Source: Chungangia koreensis (GTDB lineage Bacteria > Bacillota > Bacilli > Bacillales_A > Planococcaceae). Taken from it: 64,000 nt of DNA. Positions 23,340 to 31,755 of the stretch are shown in pieces. The position numbers were made by a program, and so were the translations under genes. The stretch spans positions 62,001 through 126,000 of the forward strand of contig NZ_JBHSEC010000019.1 in assembly GCF_042651785.1 (NCBI RefSeq), given 5' to 3'. The notes beneath the pieces were generated by a model that saw nothing but the letters and a program-made list of their open reading frames with translations, ran no database searches and was not told the DNA's origin. Numbering within the stretch: position 1 is the stretch's first letter; every line of letters starts with the position of its first letter.

Positions 23340-24179
23340 TCAATTGACACGACCCACTTCATTCACAGCTTTTTCCATGCTTCGGTCATATGCTTGAAGG
23401 ATTTTCTGATTCGCTTCAAACGCACGGTAAGCCGTTAGAAGTTCCGTCATCGTTTTGGAAGGATCAACAGTGGAGCCTTCTAAGAACCCTTGTTGCATGG
23501 AGAAGGTAACGCCTTCCTCCCCATAAGCGGACGGAAGATTACCATTTTCACCGGTACTGAATAGTCCATTATCCTGTTTCAAAAGAAGTTCTGGATTATT
23601 GGCGAATGAGATTCCAATTCTCGCTACTTCCCCATCTTCCTGCATGATCCGTCCATCAGGAGTCACCGAGAAGTTGTCGTTCTGAAGCTGAATCCTCTCA
23701 CCGGTTTCGGAAAGAACATACAGCCCTTGAGGATTCACTAAGTAACCATCCGCATCAAGCGTCAAGTTCCCATTCCTCGTGTAGAGCTCCTGTCCTTCCC
23801 CGTTTTCAAGACGGAAGAAGATCGCTCCAGCGACTCCTGTTGCTGGATCCGCTGGCATTGCTCCATCAACAAGTGCAAGGTCCGTCGTCAATTCTGTTTC
23901 CCGAATTTGGCCTTGTATAAATTGAGGAATCGTCTCTTGCAAATAAACGCCTGTATTCACTGCACCAACTTGTTTTGCAGTTTTCAAGTTCAAGTTTTTT
24001 TGAACCGGAATGTTCGTGCTACCGATCCGCGATAGCAGCATATCCGGGAATGACCGGACGACAGATTGATCAGCCTTAAAACCTGGAGTGTTCGCATTTG
24101 CCATGTTGTTCGTCAGTAATTCAGTTCTCCGTTGCTGGGCCACCATTCCGGATGCCACTGTATAAAATCCGCGGAACAT
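23340..24179 (-). CDS. flhO: Flagellar hook-basal body protein FlhO
   Basis: A 279-residue paralogue of FlhP. The N-terminal rod motif (RTELLTNNMANANTPGFKADQSVVRSF) and C-terminal motif (TVDPSKTMTELLTAYRAFEANQKILQ) are clear. It follows mbl by 18 bases and precedes flhP. Together they indicate a motile organism with a Gram-positive flagellar rod. The main flagellar operon is elsewhere. Confidence 0.93.
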   Translation of the reverse strand: MFRGFYTVASGMVAQQRRTELLTNNMANANTPGFKADQSVVRSFPDMLLSRIGSTNIPVQKNLNLKTAKQVGAVNTGVYLQETIPQFIQGQIRETELTTDLALVDGAMPADPATGVAGAIFFRLENGEGQELYTRNGNLTLDADGYLVNPQGLYVLSETGERIQLQNDNFSVTPDGRIMQEDGEVARIGISFANNPELLLKQDNGLFSTGENGNLPSAYGEEGVTFSMQQGFLEGSTVDPSKTMTELLTAYRAFEANQKILQAYDRSMEKAVNEVGRVN

Positions 24180-24197
24180 AATTTTTCACCTACTGTT

Positions 24198-25184
24198 TTA
24201 TTTTACTTTATCTATATTTTCAAGCATAAGTCCGGTTCCTTTTGCCACACAGTCCATCGGTTCTTCAGCCACAAATACCGGTACTTTCAACTCATCAATG
24301 AGAAGTTGATCAAGTCCATGTAGCAAAGCGCCACCACCCGTTAAGATAATTCCACGATCGATAATATCAGCAGACAGCTCAGGCGGCGTGCGTTCCAATA
24401 CGTTTTTCGTCGCTTGTACAATCAGTGCAATCGGCTCACTTAAAGCCTCTTCCACTTCTTCTGACGTAATGGTAATTGTACGTGGAAGGCCCGTCACCAT
24501 ATCTCGTCCGCGAATATCCATCTCTTCTTTACGTCCGTTCCTAAAGACGGAACCGATTTTGATCTTAATATCTTCTGCTGTGCGATCGCCGATCAACAGC
24601 TTATGTTTTTTCTTTATATACTGCAGAATATCGTGATCGAATAAATCTCCCGCCACTTTGATTGATTCAGAAGTTACGATATCGCCCATGGAAAGGATTG
24701 CGACATCCGTTGTCCCACCGCCGATGTCGATGACCATATTACCGGAAGGTTGGAAAATATCCATGCCAGCCCCAATTGCAGCCACTTTCGGCTCCTCCTC
24801 TAAATAGACCTTCTTCCCTCCGGATTTCTCAGCCGCTTCACGAATCGCTTTTTGCTCTATGCTCGTAATATTCGTCGGACAGCAGATGAGAATTTTCGGT
24901 TTAGAAAGGAATCCTTTCACGTTCAATTTATTTATAAAATGCTTAAGCATGGCTTCCGTAACGTCAAAATCGGCAATGACGCCGTCTTTCAATGGACGAA
25001 TGGCGACAATGTTCCCCGGTGTCCGCCCGACCATTTGACGCGCTTCTTCGCCAACTGCCAACACACGGTTGGTTGACTTATCGATTGCCACAACCGATGG
25101 CTCATTCAGTACAATCCCTTTCCCTTTTACATGGATGAGCACATTGGCTGTGCCAAGGTCGATTCCGATATCTTTAGCAAACAT
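24198..25184 (-). CDS. mbl: Rod shape-determining protein Mbl (MreB family)
   Basis: A bacterial actin of 328 residues that forms membrane-associated filaments guiding lateral cell-wall synthesis. Phosphate motifs are GIDLGTANVLIHVKG (residues 7-21) and DIGGGTTDVAI; the connect and adenosine motifs GGGALLHGLDQLL and EEPMDCVAKGTG are also present. The N-terminus and the phrases KGIVLNEPSVVA and EEPKVAAIGAG match Mbl rather than MreB or MreBH. In B. subtilis mbl follows spoIIID and precedes flhO. Here a peptidase gene is inserted between spoIIID and mbl. Confidence 0.92.
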   Translation of the reverse strand: MFAKDIGIDLGTANVLIHVKGKGIVLNEPSVVAIDKSTNRVLAVGEEARQMVGRTPGNIVAIRPLKDGVIADFDVTEAMLKHFINKLNVKGFLSKPKILICCPTNITSIEQKAIREAAEKSGGKKVYLEEEPKVAAIGAGMDIFQPSGNMVIDIGGGTTDVAILSMGDIVTSESIKVAGDLFDHDILQYIKKKHKLLIGDRTAEDIKIKIGSVFRNGRKEEMDIRGRDMVTGLPRTITITSEEVEEALSEPIALIVQATKNVLERTPPELSADIIDRGIILTGGGALLHGLDQLLIDELKVPVFVAEEPMDCVAKGTGLMLENIDKVK

Positions 25185-25356
25185 TCAGCTGTTTCCCCTT
25201 CCAACTGTTGGTTTCACGTTCATCTTATCTTCTAATATACTATTTTAGCATACGTGTAATAGGAATAACATACTGTATTTCCTACGAATTCCCACTTGAA
25301 TTAATCCTTTTCTCTTACATCGGTAAATATTAGAAATTGTTGAGTAATTATAATAA

Positions 25357-25393
25357 GGGATGTATAATAGCCATTGGCCACTATACATCCCTC
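25357..25393 (-). terminator. Terminator of the M20 peptidase gene
   Basis: GGGATGTATA and its complement form a long stem (25357-25366 with 25382-25391) around a GGCCA/TGGCC inner stem. It is followed by TTATTATAATT on the minus strand, just after the stop at 25400. Confidence 0.8.
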
Positions 25394-25399
25394 TATCAT

Positions 25400-27028
25400 T
25401 CAAGTTTCTATTGAATATAAGCTTTTTATTAATGTTTCTAACATGGCCGGCATTTCTATGAATGCACTATCCACATGAAGCCGCTCCGTTTTCTGATGCG
25501 GATCTTTCCCGAAAGGACCTACATTCAGCACAGGACCTCTCAATCTTGCCATATCTTCAAATGGGATGCTGTAGGTTTCTCCCCAAACAGGTGTATTCTT
25601 TTCAAAAGCTGTCCATCCGTTTCCTGCATCCTCGTAATTCAAATAACTCAAGTCGCATATACCATTGAAATAGTGTACCTGTGTAATGGTATTGTTGAAT
25701 GTGAGTGCAGACTTCTTCACCACTTCAATGGCAGCTTTTGCAACAGGATGGGTAGATGTATTCACCGCCGGATAATAAGGCGGGGCAAACAAAATGACAG
25801 TTGCAGGTGCCAGCTCCTGACATTGGATCATTAGCTGATCAACAATCCGTAACGATTTTTCACGATCATCCCATTCCTCATTACTTAAAACCACTTGCTT
25901 AAGAAGGTTTACCTCTAACTCCCCCAACTTTTTCAGAGCATATGTCAAAAGCTCTTCATAGCGAAGTACTTTGACACTTCCGACTCCACACACCTGCTCA
26001 CGCTCACAGATTTTTCGGTAATCTTCATTGAGCGCTGCCATCGCATCTTTGGCAACTGATTCAAACAGCTCCATCACTTCAGAAGCTGTGCGTTTGAATA
26101 AAAACACATTATAAAGAGCTGCGGCACGATACGGTGTCTGGGTTGAATAGTTAAGCTTCAAATCCTTTTGCTGCAACGAAACAGGAAGAGGAGTGCTTTC
26201 ACCAAGGTCCGTTTCACGGAAGCAAGCGTTGAACTCCATCCGTTGGGTCAAATAACTTGCGATATAATTCGCTGTCATCCCCTTCATCGGTTCCCCGACA
26301 TGTGTCTCTTTTCCGTAAAACAGTGCAGCTGGCATTATTTTGCCGATAGAACCGGAATATACGTACTCTTCGATATCTGCCGGATTTTGCGTGAAGCTTG
26401 GTTCACTGTTCAAATACAGCACGTAGTTCAAGCCGAACTCTTCCTGGATCTCCACCAATTTCGGTACAACAGCCCGCATTCCTGCCGAATTCACTTCTTC
26501 GTCCGGAACAGTCGTTAAAATTAGATTGATTGGCCACTCTTCCGCACTTGCTTTCTCAATAAGCTGCATATGAAGAGCTAAGCCCATTTTCATGTCCATA
26601 GTTCCTCTTCCGAATAAATACTTTCCCGATAACAAATCTTCTTTTGCGTTTTCAGGTAAAACGGAAGGATCCTCCATCAACTTTGCAGTTAGTTCTTCCG
26701 GCCGGCAAGAAAGCGGTTCAAGCGTTCCATACTCCCCAGTTTCCACCGTATCGAAATGGCTGATCAGGACCACTGTATCGACAGCAGATGGATGTTTATA
26801 GATGGCTGTCACGGCACTTCTTTCAGAGTCAGCTTCATGCAGCCTTATATGTGTTGGATTCTCTTTAAAGTAATTGAGCTTTCCCAATCGTTCATGTAGC
26901 TTCAAAGCAAATTCCTTTTCGCCATCCGACAACGTTATACTTTTCCAGCTCACCAGCTCATTCAGCAATGCCCTCAGCTTTTCTGGTGTATCCCACAAGA
27001 ACTGTTCTCTCGTCAATAATTGCTCCAT
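25400..27028 (-). CDS. RocB-like M20-family peptidase
   Basis: A 542-residue zinc peptidase-like protein of the M20 family. Metal-site motifs include LISHFDTVET (His/Asp), GRGTMDMKMGLA (bridging Asp) and TVPDEEVNSAGM (catalytic Glu-Glu) in the N-terminal half. A long lid/dimerisation region and a C-terminal catalytic segment (NVGPFGKDPHQKTERLH) follow. Overall size and sequence style resemble RocB, the 'arginine utilisation protein' whose exact reaction is not established. The start is the ATG at 27026-27028 with an AAGGAG site 8 bases upstream. It is transcribed alone, with its own terminator, and sits as an insertion in the otherwise B. subtilis-like order spoIIID-mbl. Confidence 0.82.
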   Translation of the reverse strand: MEQLLTREQFLWDTPEKLRALLNELVSWKSITLSDGEKEFALKLHERLGKLNYFKENPTHIRLHEADSERSAVTAIYKHPSAVDTVVLISHFDTVETGEYGTLEPLSCRPEELTAKLMEDPSVLPENAKEDLLSGKYLFGRGTMDMKMGLALHMQLIEKASAEEWPINLILTTVPDEEVNSAGMRAVVPKLVEIQEEFGLNYVLYLNSEPSFTQNPADIEEYVYSGSIGKIMPAALFYGKETHVGEPMKGMTANYIASYLTQRMEFNACFRETDLGESTPLPVSLQQKDLKLNYSTQTPYRAAALYNVFLFKRTASEVMELFESVAKDAMAALNEDYRKICEREQVCGVGSVKVLRYEELLTYALKKLGELEVNLLKQVVLSNEEWDDREKSLRIVDQLMIQCQELAPATVILFAPPYYPAVNTSTHPVAKAAIEVVKKSALTFNNTITQVHYFNGICDLSYLNYEDAGNGWTAFEKNTPVWGETYSIPFEDMARLRGPVLNVGPFGKDPHQKTERLHVDSAFIEMPAMLETLIKSLYSIET

Positions 27029-27141
27029 CCCCATTCTCCTTATAAAAGATATCTATCTACTAAGGCATACACATTATTTTCCACTTAACTATTAAGAATA
27101 TATGCTCTGCAAAGTATGGAGGTCAATAGCTTTAGAGAAAA

Positions 27142-27194
27142 ATAAAAAGAGCTGCCCTTCACCGGAATTACTCCGGTGTTTGGGACAGCTCCTT
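27142..27194 (-). terminator. Terminator overlapping the spoIIID 3' end
   Basis: A long stem (GAGCTG...CAGCTC with inner CACCGGA/TCCGGTG) is followed by TTTTTATTT on the minus strand. The last nine codons of spoIIID lie in its left half. Confidence 0.85.
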
Positions 27195-27461
27195 TTCTTG
27201 GCTGATCTCGTCTATTTTCTGCATCCACTTTTGTCTTGTCGCCTCGCCTCCACGTAAATGGCGAATCGATTTGTGGTAAGCTAAAATTTCGCTGACCTCT
27301 TTCGATAACGCTTCATTCACGAGAGGGAGACGCTCAGTCAAGTCTTTGTGTACAGTACTTTTCGAATAGCCTGTTGTGTTGGCCAAGGCCCTCACAGTCA
27401 AACCCGTTTCCTTCAGCAGTTCTCCAAGCCGCAAACATCGATGCCGGATATGTTCGTGCAC
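27168..27461 (-). CDS. spoIIID: Sporulation transcription factor SpoIIID
   Basis: A 97-residue DNA-binding protein that switches mother-cell gene expression from sigma-E toward sigma-K. The helix-turn-helix TVRALANTTGYSKSTVHKDL (residues about 23-42) and the basic C-terminal helix with YHKSIRHLRGGEATRQKW are near identical to the family. The start is the GTG at 27459-27461, preceded by AGGAAAGGAAG, giving a length close to the 93 residues of B. subtilis SpoIIID. An upstream extension lacks a ribosome-binding site. It is downstream of spoIIQ on the same strand (73-base gap). Confidence 0.95.
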   Translation of the reverse strand: MHEHIRHRCLRLGELLKETGLTVRALANTTGYSKSTVHKDLTERLPLVNEALSKEVSEILAYHKSIRHLRGGEATRQKWMQKIDEISQEKELSQTPE

Positions 27462-27534
27462 ATTCTCTTCCTTTCCTAATGTACGAACGTTTTCCTCCAA
27501 TTTATGCGGGAGAACCTGATTTCAGAACGAATTC

Positions 27535-28188
27535 TTAGAATGCAAGATAAGACTGTGGGTTTTGGTATACGCCGTCTTGTAATACTTCAAAATGAAGGTG
27601 GACTCCAGCAGTTGGATTCCATTCATTTTCAGTAGTTGTTGCAAGAGGATCACCTTGAACTACTTGGTCGCCTTCTTTAACTAAAACACCAGTAACAGAA
27701 CGATAGACTGTCTTCATGCCATTTGCATGCGATAGGATGACTTCATTGCCCATGAACGGATCGGAAGTCACTTTTTCTACTGTTCCGCTCATAGCTGCCA
27801 ATACTTCAAATGGCTCGTTATTCATTGAAACTGTAATTCCATTGTTTGTTACATATGTTTGATTGAACACAAGTAACGCACTTTCACGGGACTCCGCATC
27901 CGCTTCTACATCATAGAATCTTTGAAGTACCTTCATATTTTCTAAGTTTGCTTCGTCAAATGGATACTTCAGTTTTTCTGCACTGGCGTTTGTTTCAACT
28001 GTTACTTGACCGCCCTTGCCACCATCGGCAACTTCACCGGAGTCCTTCGAGGAATCATCCATAAGTGCTGTGTAACCCCAAATCATGCCTACGAATAACA
28101 CTGCAATTCCACCATAGATTGCTGGCCAGAACCACGCTTTTTTCTGCTTACTAGTTTGAGAAGTTTGTTTCGTTTTGTCTTCTCTCAT
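27535..28188 (-). CDS. spoIIQ: Stage II sporulation protein SpoIIQ
   Basis: Forespore membrane protein of 217 residues: a short cytoplasmic tail, one transmembrane helix (PAIYGGIAVLFVGMIWGYTA, about 24-43), and an extracellular LytM/M23-like domain (about 115-215). The second zinc motif HLHFE is kept, but the first His-x3-Asp site appears degenerate (VSMNNEP), as in other SpoIIQ proteins that act as structural partners of SpoIIIAH. The start is the ATG at 28186-28188, 6 bases after GAGGTG. Expressed under sigma-F in known relatives; I could not pick out a convincing promoter. Confidence 0.93.
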   Translation of the reverse strand: MREDKTKQTSQTSKQKKAWFWPAIYGGIAVLFVGMIWGYTALMDDSSKDSGEVADGGKGGQVTVETNASAEKLKYPFDEANLENMKVLQRFYDVEADAESRESALLVFNQTYVTNNGITVSMNNEPFEVLAAMSGTVEKVTSDPFMGNEVILSHANGMKTVYRSVTGVLVKEGDQVVQGDPLATTTENEWNPTAGVHLHFEVLQDGVYQNPQSYLAF

Positions 28189-28218
28189 TTTCATCACCTC
28201 AATTGCATTGTCTGCAAG

Positions 28219-29232
28219 TTAAGATGATTTTAAACATGCTTCTTCCTCAATTGGAAAATTTTTTATTTCAGTATTTTGATAGTAGTAGGTTAAAATGTCC
28301 TCCGCCTTCCAATCTTCTCTTGCGAACGCTTCCGCTCCGTATTGGCTCATCCCCACGCCATGTCCATAACCTGTCGTTGTAATATGGACAATTTTGTTTG
28401 ATAGATCGTACGCAATATCAAAATCAGTAGATGGCAGCTTTAGTTTGTCCCGTACTTCACGACCTGTAAACGTATAGGCTCCGGCGACCATCGTCTGTAC
28501 CCGCCCAGAAGCATTCCGTATAAGTTTCAAATCTTTGAATAGATCATCATTCCACTCAAAACCGAGTGCTTTGTTCCAATCAAATAAGGGCACCTCAAAT
28601 GTATTACTGAAGTTTGGAGCGATTTCAGCTTCCTTTGAACTTTCGACACTATTTAAGTAAGGGATTGCATTTCCGCTATAGTTTTTAGCTGTTTCCGTCA
28701 TTCCGTTGCTCGTAGAAAAGAACATGGCTGTAATTAGCTTGTCCTCATAAAAAATGACTTGGCCCTTTGTAGCTTTTACCGCTTCCCTCACTTTCGTTTC
28801 GTTTTCTTTAAATGATTTTCCCCATCTCTCTTTTCGCTCTTTTTCTGAACGATAGACTTGGTGTTCCACCGTAGGCTGAATCGGTTTTTGTCCATTCTCT
28901 GTGAGCCGAAGCACGTAAGTTCTCGAAGCAATCGCTTGAGCTTTTAATGCTTCAGGATGGAAAATGGCCGGCATTTCCCCAGCCACTACACCGACCACAT
29001 ACTCTTCAAGTGGGATTTGTCTTGTCTCACCCTCTACGGTGAGCATGATCACACATTCATCCTCTTGAACAATTTCTACGATGGAATTACTACTTTCTGC
29101 ACGTTCGATTAGTAGAATCGGTGTAAAGAATAGAGATAAGGCGAGCAAGAGGAACGCGGCAGCAATTAAATAAAGCGGATTGAATTTCTTATACTTCCAT
29201 TTCCATTTGAGTCTTGCTAGTTGTTTTCTCAT
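28219..29232 (-). CDS. spoIID: Stage II sporulation protein SpoIID
   Basis: A 337-residue membrane-anchored lytic transglycosylase that thins the septal wall during engulfment. A basic N-terminus is followed by one TM helix (YLIAAAFLLLALSLFF). The SpoIID domain carries IPLEEYVVGVVAGEMPA, FHPEALKAQAIASRTY (with the catalytic Glu in GEMP) and GYGHGVGMSQYGAEAFA near the C-terminus. The start ATG at 29230-29232 gives a length close to B. subtilis SpoIID. In-frame codons further upstream run through a stem-loop (29319-29347). It is followed by spoIIQ after 30 bases. Confidence 0.94.
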   Translation of the reverse strand: MRKQLARLKWKWKYKKFNPLYLIAAAFLLLALSLFFTPILLIERAESSNSIVEIVQEDECVIMLTVEGETRQIPLEEYVVGVVAGEMPAIFHPEALKAQAIASRTYVLRLTENGQKPIQPTVEHQVYRSEKERKERWGKSFKENETKVREAVKATKGQVIFYEDKLITAMFFSTSNGMTETAKNYSGNAIPYLNSVESSKEAEIAPNFSNTFEVPLFDWNKALGFEWNDDLFKDLKLIRNASGRVQTMVAGAYTFTGREVRDKLKLPSTDFDIAYDLSNKIVHITTTGYGHGVGMSQYGAEAFAREDWKAEDILTYYYQNTEIKNFPIEEEACLKSS

Positions 29233-29318
29233 AGTTCCACTATATGAATTAGTTTTGAAAATATGAAAAACCCATTGGTTTAAGAGAACAGTAATTCTCA
29301 TAAAACAACGGGCTTTCT

Positions 29319-29347
29319 CCGGAACCAAGCCTATAGGCCTGGTCCGG
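29319..29347 (-). other. Stem-loop between murA and spoIID
   Basis: CCGGACCAGGCC-TATA-GGCTTGGTTCCGG on the minus strand forms a 12-bp stem with G-U pairs. It lacks a following U-run. It may be a weak terminator for murA or an mRNA end structure. Confidence 0.6.
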
Positions 29348-29352
29348 TGCGA

Positions 29353-30651
29353 TTATACAGTTTGTACTTCTTTTTCTTCTTTGACTTCTGGTGAAATGCG
29401 GATAATATCTGCACCTAATGATGCAAGTTTTAAGTGGAAGTTCACATAACCGCGGTCTAAGTGTTTCAATTCAGTAACACGCGTAATGCCTTCTGCTCGG
29501 AGACCTGCCAAGATCAATGCAGCAGCTGCACGCAAGTCTGTTGCAGCAACTTCAGCTCCTTGAAGGTCAGACGGTCCATTCATAATGACAGAACGGCCCT
29601 CAATTTTAACAGATGCATTCATTCGCCGGAATTCTTCCACGTGCATGAAACGATTTTCGAATACAGTTTCAGTTAACACACCCGTCCCATTAGCTGTCAA
29701 CATCAATGCCATTATTTGTGATTGCATGTCAGTTGGGAAGCCTGGATATGGCATTGTTTTAATATCAACAGATTTTAATGGATCATTCGCACATATGCGA
29801 AGTCCATCCTGTTCTTCTAAAATCGATACACCCATTTCCTGAAGCTTAGAAATTAAAGCTGCGCTATGTTCAGGCACCGCATTTTCAATAATCACATCTC
29901 CACGAGTTATCGCAGCAGCAATCATGAATGTACCCGCTTCAATCCGATCAGGAATAATATGGTGAACAGCACCGGACAGTTTTTGGACGCCTTCGATCCG
30001 GATTGTATCCGTACCTGCTCCAATTACACGACCGCCCATTTCGTTGATAAAGTTAGCCAAATCCACAATTTCAGGTTCTTTTGCTGCGTTTTCAATAACT
30101 GTTGTACCCACAGCAAGAGCAGCAGCAGTCATAATATTTTCTGTTGCACCAACACTTGGGAAGTCAAGATAGATTTTCGCTCCTTTTAACTTTCCAACTG
30201 TTTTCGCTTCAACGTAGCCGTGTCCAAATGAAATGGATGCACCCATTGCTTCGAAGCCTTTTAAATGCTGATCGATCGGACGGGATCCGATTGCACAGCC
30301 TCCAGGAAGTGCTACACGGGCAAAGCCGTTTCGTGCCAAAAGTGGTCCCATGACCAATATAGATGCTCTCATTTTCCGAACATATTCAAACTGCGCTTCG
30401 CTTGATAAAGGATATTGGGAGTTGATGATGACCTCGTTGCGATCAGGGGAAAACGAAACATCTGCTCCTAAGCTTTTCAATACTTCATTAATTGTATAAA
30501 CATCCGCTAAGTTTGGTACATCACGAATGACATTTTTACCTTCAGTTGCTAATAATGCAGCAGCCAATACTGGTAGTACAGCATTCTTTGCTCCCTCTAC
30601 CCGTACTTTCCCATTCAGTTGGCGGCCACCAGTAACCACGATCTTCTCCAA
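29353..30651 (-). CDS. murA: UDP-N-acetylglucosamine 1-carboxyvinyltransferase (MurA)
   Basis: A 432-residue enzyme that transfers enolpyruvyl from PEP to UDP-GlcNAc, the first committed step of peptidoglycan synthesis. It has an inside-out alpha/beta barrel, KNAVLPVLAAALLA near residue 22, active-site Cys in PGGCAIGSRPID (about 117), and the C-terminal DLRAAAALILAGLRAEG. The start codon is TTG (30649-30651) with a GGAGGG site 8 bases upstream. This is the murAA-position copy next to the atp operon and spoIID; a second paralogue is at 56429-57736. Confidence 0.95.
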   Translation of the reverse strand: MEKIVVTGGRQLNGKVRVEGAKNAVLPVLAAALLATEGKNVIRDVPNLADVYTINEVLKSLGADVSFSPDRNEVIINSQYPLSSEAQFEYVRKMRASILVMGPLLARNGFARVALPGGCAIGSRPIDQHLKGFEAMGASISFGHGYVEAKTVGKLKGAKIYLDFPSVGATENIMTAAALAVGTTVIENAAKEPEIVDLANFINEMGGRVIGAGTDTIRIEGVQKLSGAVHHIIPDRIEAGTFMIAAAITRGDVIIENAVPEHSAALISKLQEMGVSILEEQDGLRICANDPLKSVDIKTMPYPGFPTDMQSQIMALMLTANGTGVLTETVFENRFMHVEEFRRMNASVKIEGRSVIMNGPSDLQGAEVAATDLRAAAALILAGLRAEGITRVTELKHLDRGYVNFHLKLASLGADIIRISPEVKEEKEVQTV

Positions 30652-31000
30652 ATTAAGTCCCTCCGACTTCTATTGTCAATTCCATAATCTATTTACATTC
30701 CAAGTCATATACTTCTTTTTTGAGACAATAAAACAACCTCAATCATACCGATTTTCTTGGCTTAAGACAAGGACCGTTTGTCTTATTTTGTGATAATTTG
30801 TCGTACTATAAGATACGTGCCAACCATAATTTTTGTGTCGGTTGATTTCAATTGTTATGTATCAATGGAAGTATTTCTACAGGGTAGTTTCCCGTATTGC
30901 GTTTGTTACAAACATATTTCAACAGATTTATAGGTGTTAAGTCATGATCTCCATGAGCCTGCATGCGGTTTTCCGTATACAGGATCATATAGAACAAGTG
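30652..31000. other. Intergenic region upstream of murA
   Basis: About 350 A/T-rich bases between the DUF1146 gene and murA. It should contain the murA promoter, but no single -35/-10 pair is convincing. I see no repeat, RNA or supported small gene. Confidence 0.4.
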
Positions 31001-31237
31001 CTAACCAAAAAGAAATGGGAGTTCTTTTGACCAATAGGATATGTCTAAAAAGAAGTTCGATACTATACTTCCGATGGTTATACTTAGCAAAATATAGAGG
31101 AGTTGCGCTTGAAAAACGTGATTTTTTTTAATCCATTTATCAAACATGATGGCCCTTAAGGCATAAAAAGCTAAACCTATGAAGAAGACGTGGGAGATTA
31201 TTCCTAAGAGAGCTTGTTGCCCAATCATTAAGTTCAT
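31001..31237 (-). CDS. DUF1146 (YwzB-family) membrane protein
   Basis: A 78-residue protein with two predicted transmembrane helices (LLGIISHVFFIGLAFYALRA and LLYILLSITIGSIVSNFFL) separated by a basic loop (WIKKNHVFQ). Length, topology and position between murA and atpC match YwzB of Bacillales, whose function is unknown. The start ATG at 31235-31237 has a GGAGG site 8 bases upstream. It follows the atpC terminator. Confidence 0.85.
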   Translation of the reverse strand: MNLMIGQQALLGIISHVFFIGLAFYALRAIMFDKWIKKNHVFQAQLLYILLSITIGSIVSNFFLDISYWSKELPFLFG

Positions 31238-31277
31238 CTTCATTTCCTCCGAAAGACTCATAAAAAGTCAATTTGTA

Positions 31278-31313
31278 GAAAAACGGACAGGAAACATGTT
31301 CCCTGTCCGTTCT
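31278..31313 (-). terminator. Terminator of the atp operon
   Basis: ACGGACAGG (31283-31291) and its complement (31302-31310) form a strong stem with a palindromic loop region, followed by TTTTTC on the minus strand, just after the atpC stop. Confidence 0.88.
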
Positions 31314-31323
31314 CTATTATTTA

Positions 31324-31731
31324 TCATTTACCCTCAAATACGTTGATACGGTTCATCGCACGGTTCAAAGCCAACTGGGCACGCTTCATATCGACATCAT
31401 CCTGTTTAGCCTGTTGTAGGCGTTGCTGGGCACGTTCAGCCGCAGCTTTCGCACGATCGACATCAATATTTGTGGCAGTTTCCGCAGCTTGGGCCAAGAT
31501 TGTCACCTTATCGGGACGGATTTCAATGAAACCGCCACTTACAGCGACGAGGTCTGCAGCACCGTTGTCTTTGTTCAAGCGCACAGCACCGATTTCAAGT
31601 GGTGCAACCGTCGGGATATGTCCCGGAAGTACACCAATTTCACCAGTTGCTGTTCTGGCAATGACCATTTCGACTTCGGAATCGTATACCGGGCCGTCGG
31701 GAGTGACAATATTTACTTTAATTGTACTCAT
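31324..31731 (-). CDS. atpC: ATP synthase subunit epsilon
   Basis: A 135-residue subunit of the F1 central stalk. An N-terminal beta-sandwich (KVNIVTPDGPVYDSEVEMV, GEIGVLPGHIPTVAPL) is followed by a C-terminal helical hairpin (RAKAAAERAQQRLQQAKQ) that can inhibit ATP hydrolysis. The start has an AGGAGG site. It is the last gene of the operon and is followed by a terminator. Confidence 0.96.
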   Translation of the reverse strand: MSTIKVNIVTPDGPVYDSEVEMVIARTATGEIGVLPGHIPTVAPLEIGAVRLNKDNGAADLVAVSGGFIEIRPDKVTILAQAAETATNIDVDRAKAAAERAQQRLQQAKQDDVDMKRAQLALNRAMNRINVFEGK

Positions 31732-31755
31732 TTTTTCCCCTCCTGGTCCCTTTAA

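Noticed and set aside
30840..30935. 27-codon plus-strand frame upstream of murA
   Set aside because: No ribosome-binding site, no clear composition and no terminator; insufficient support.
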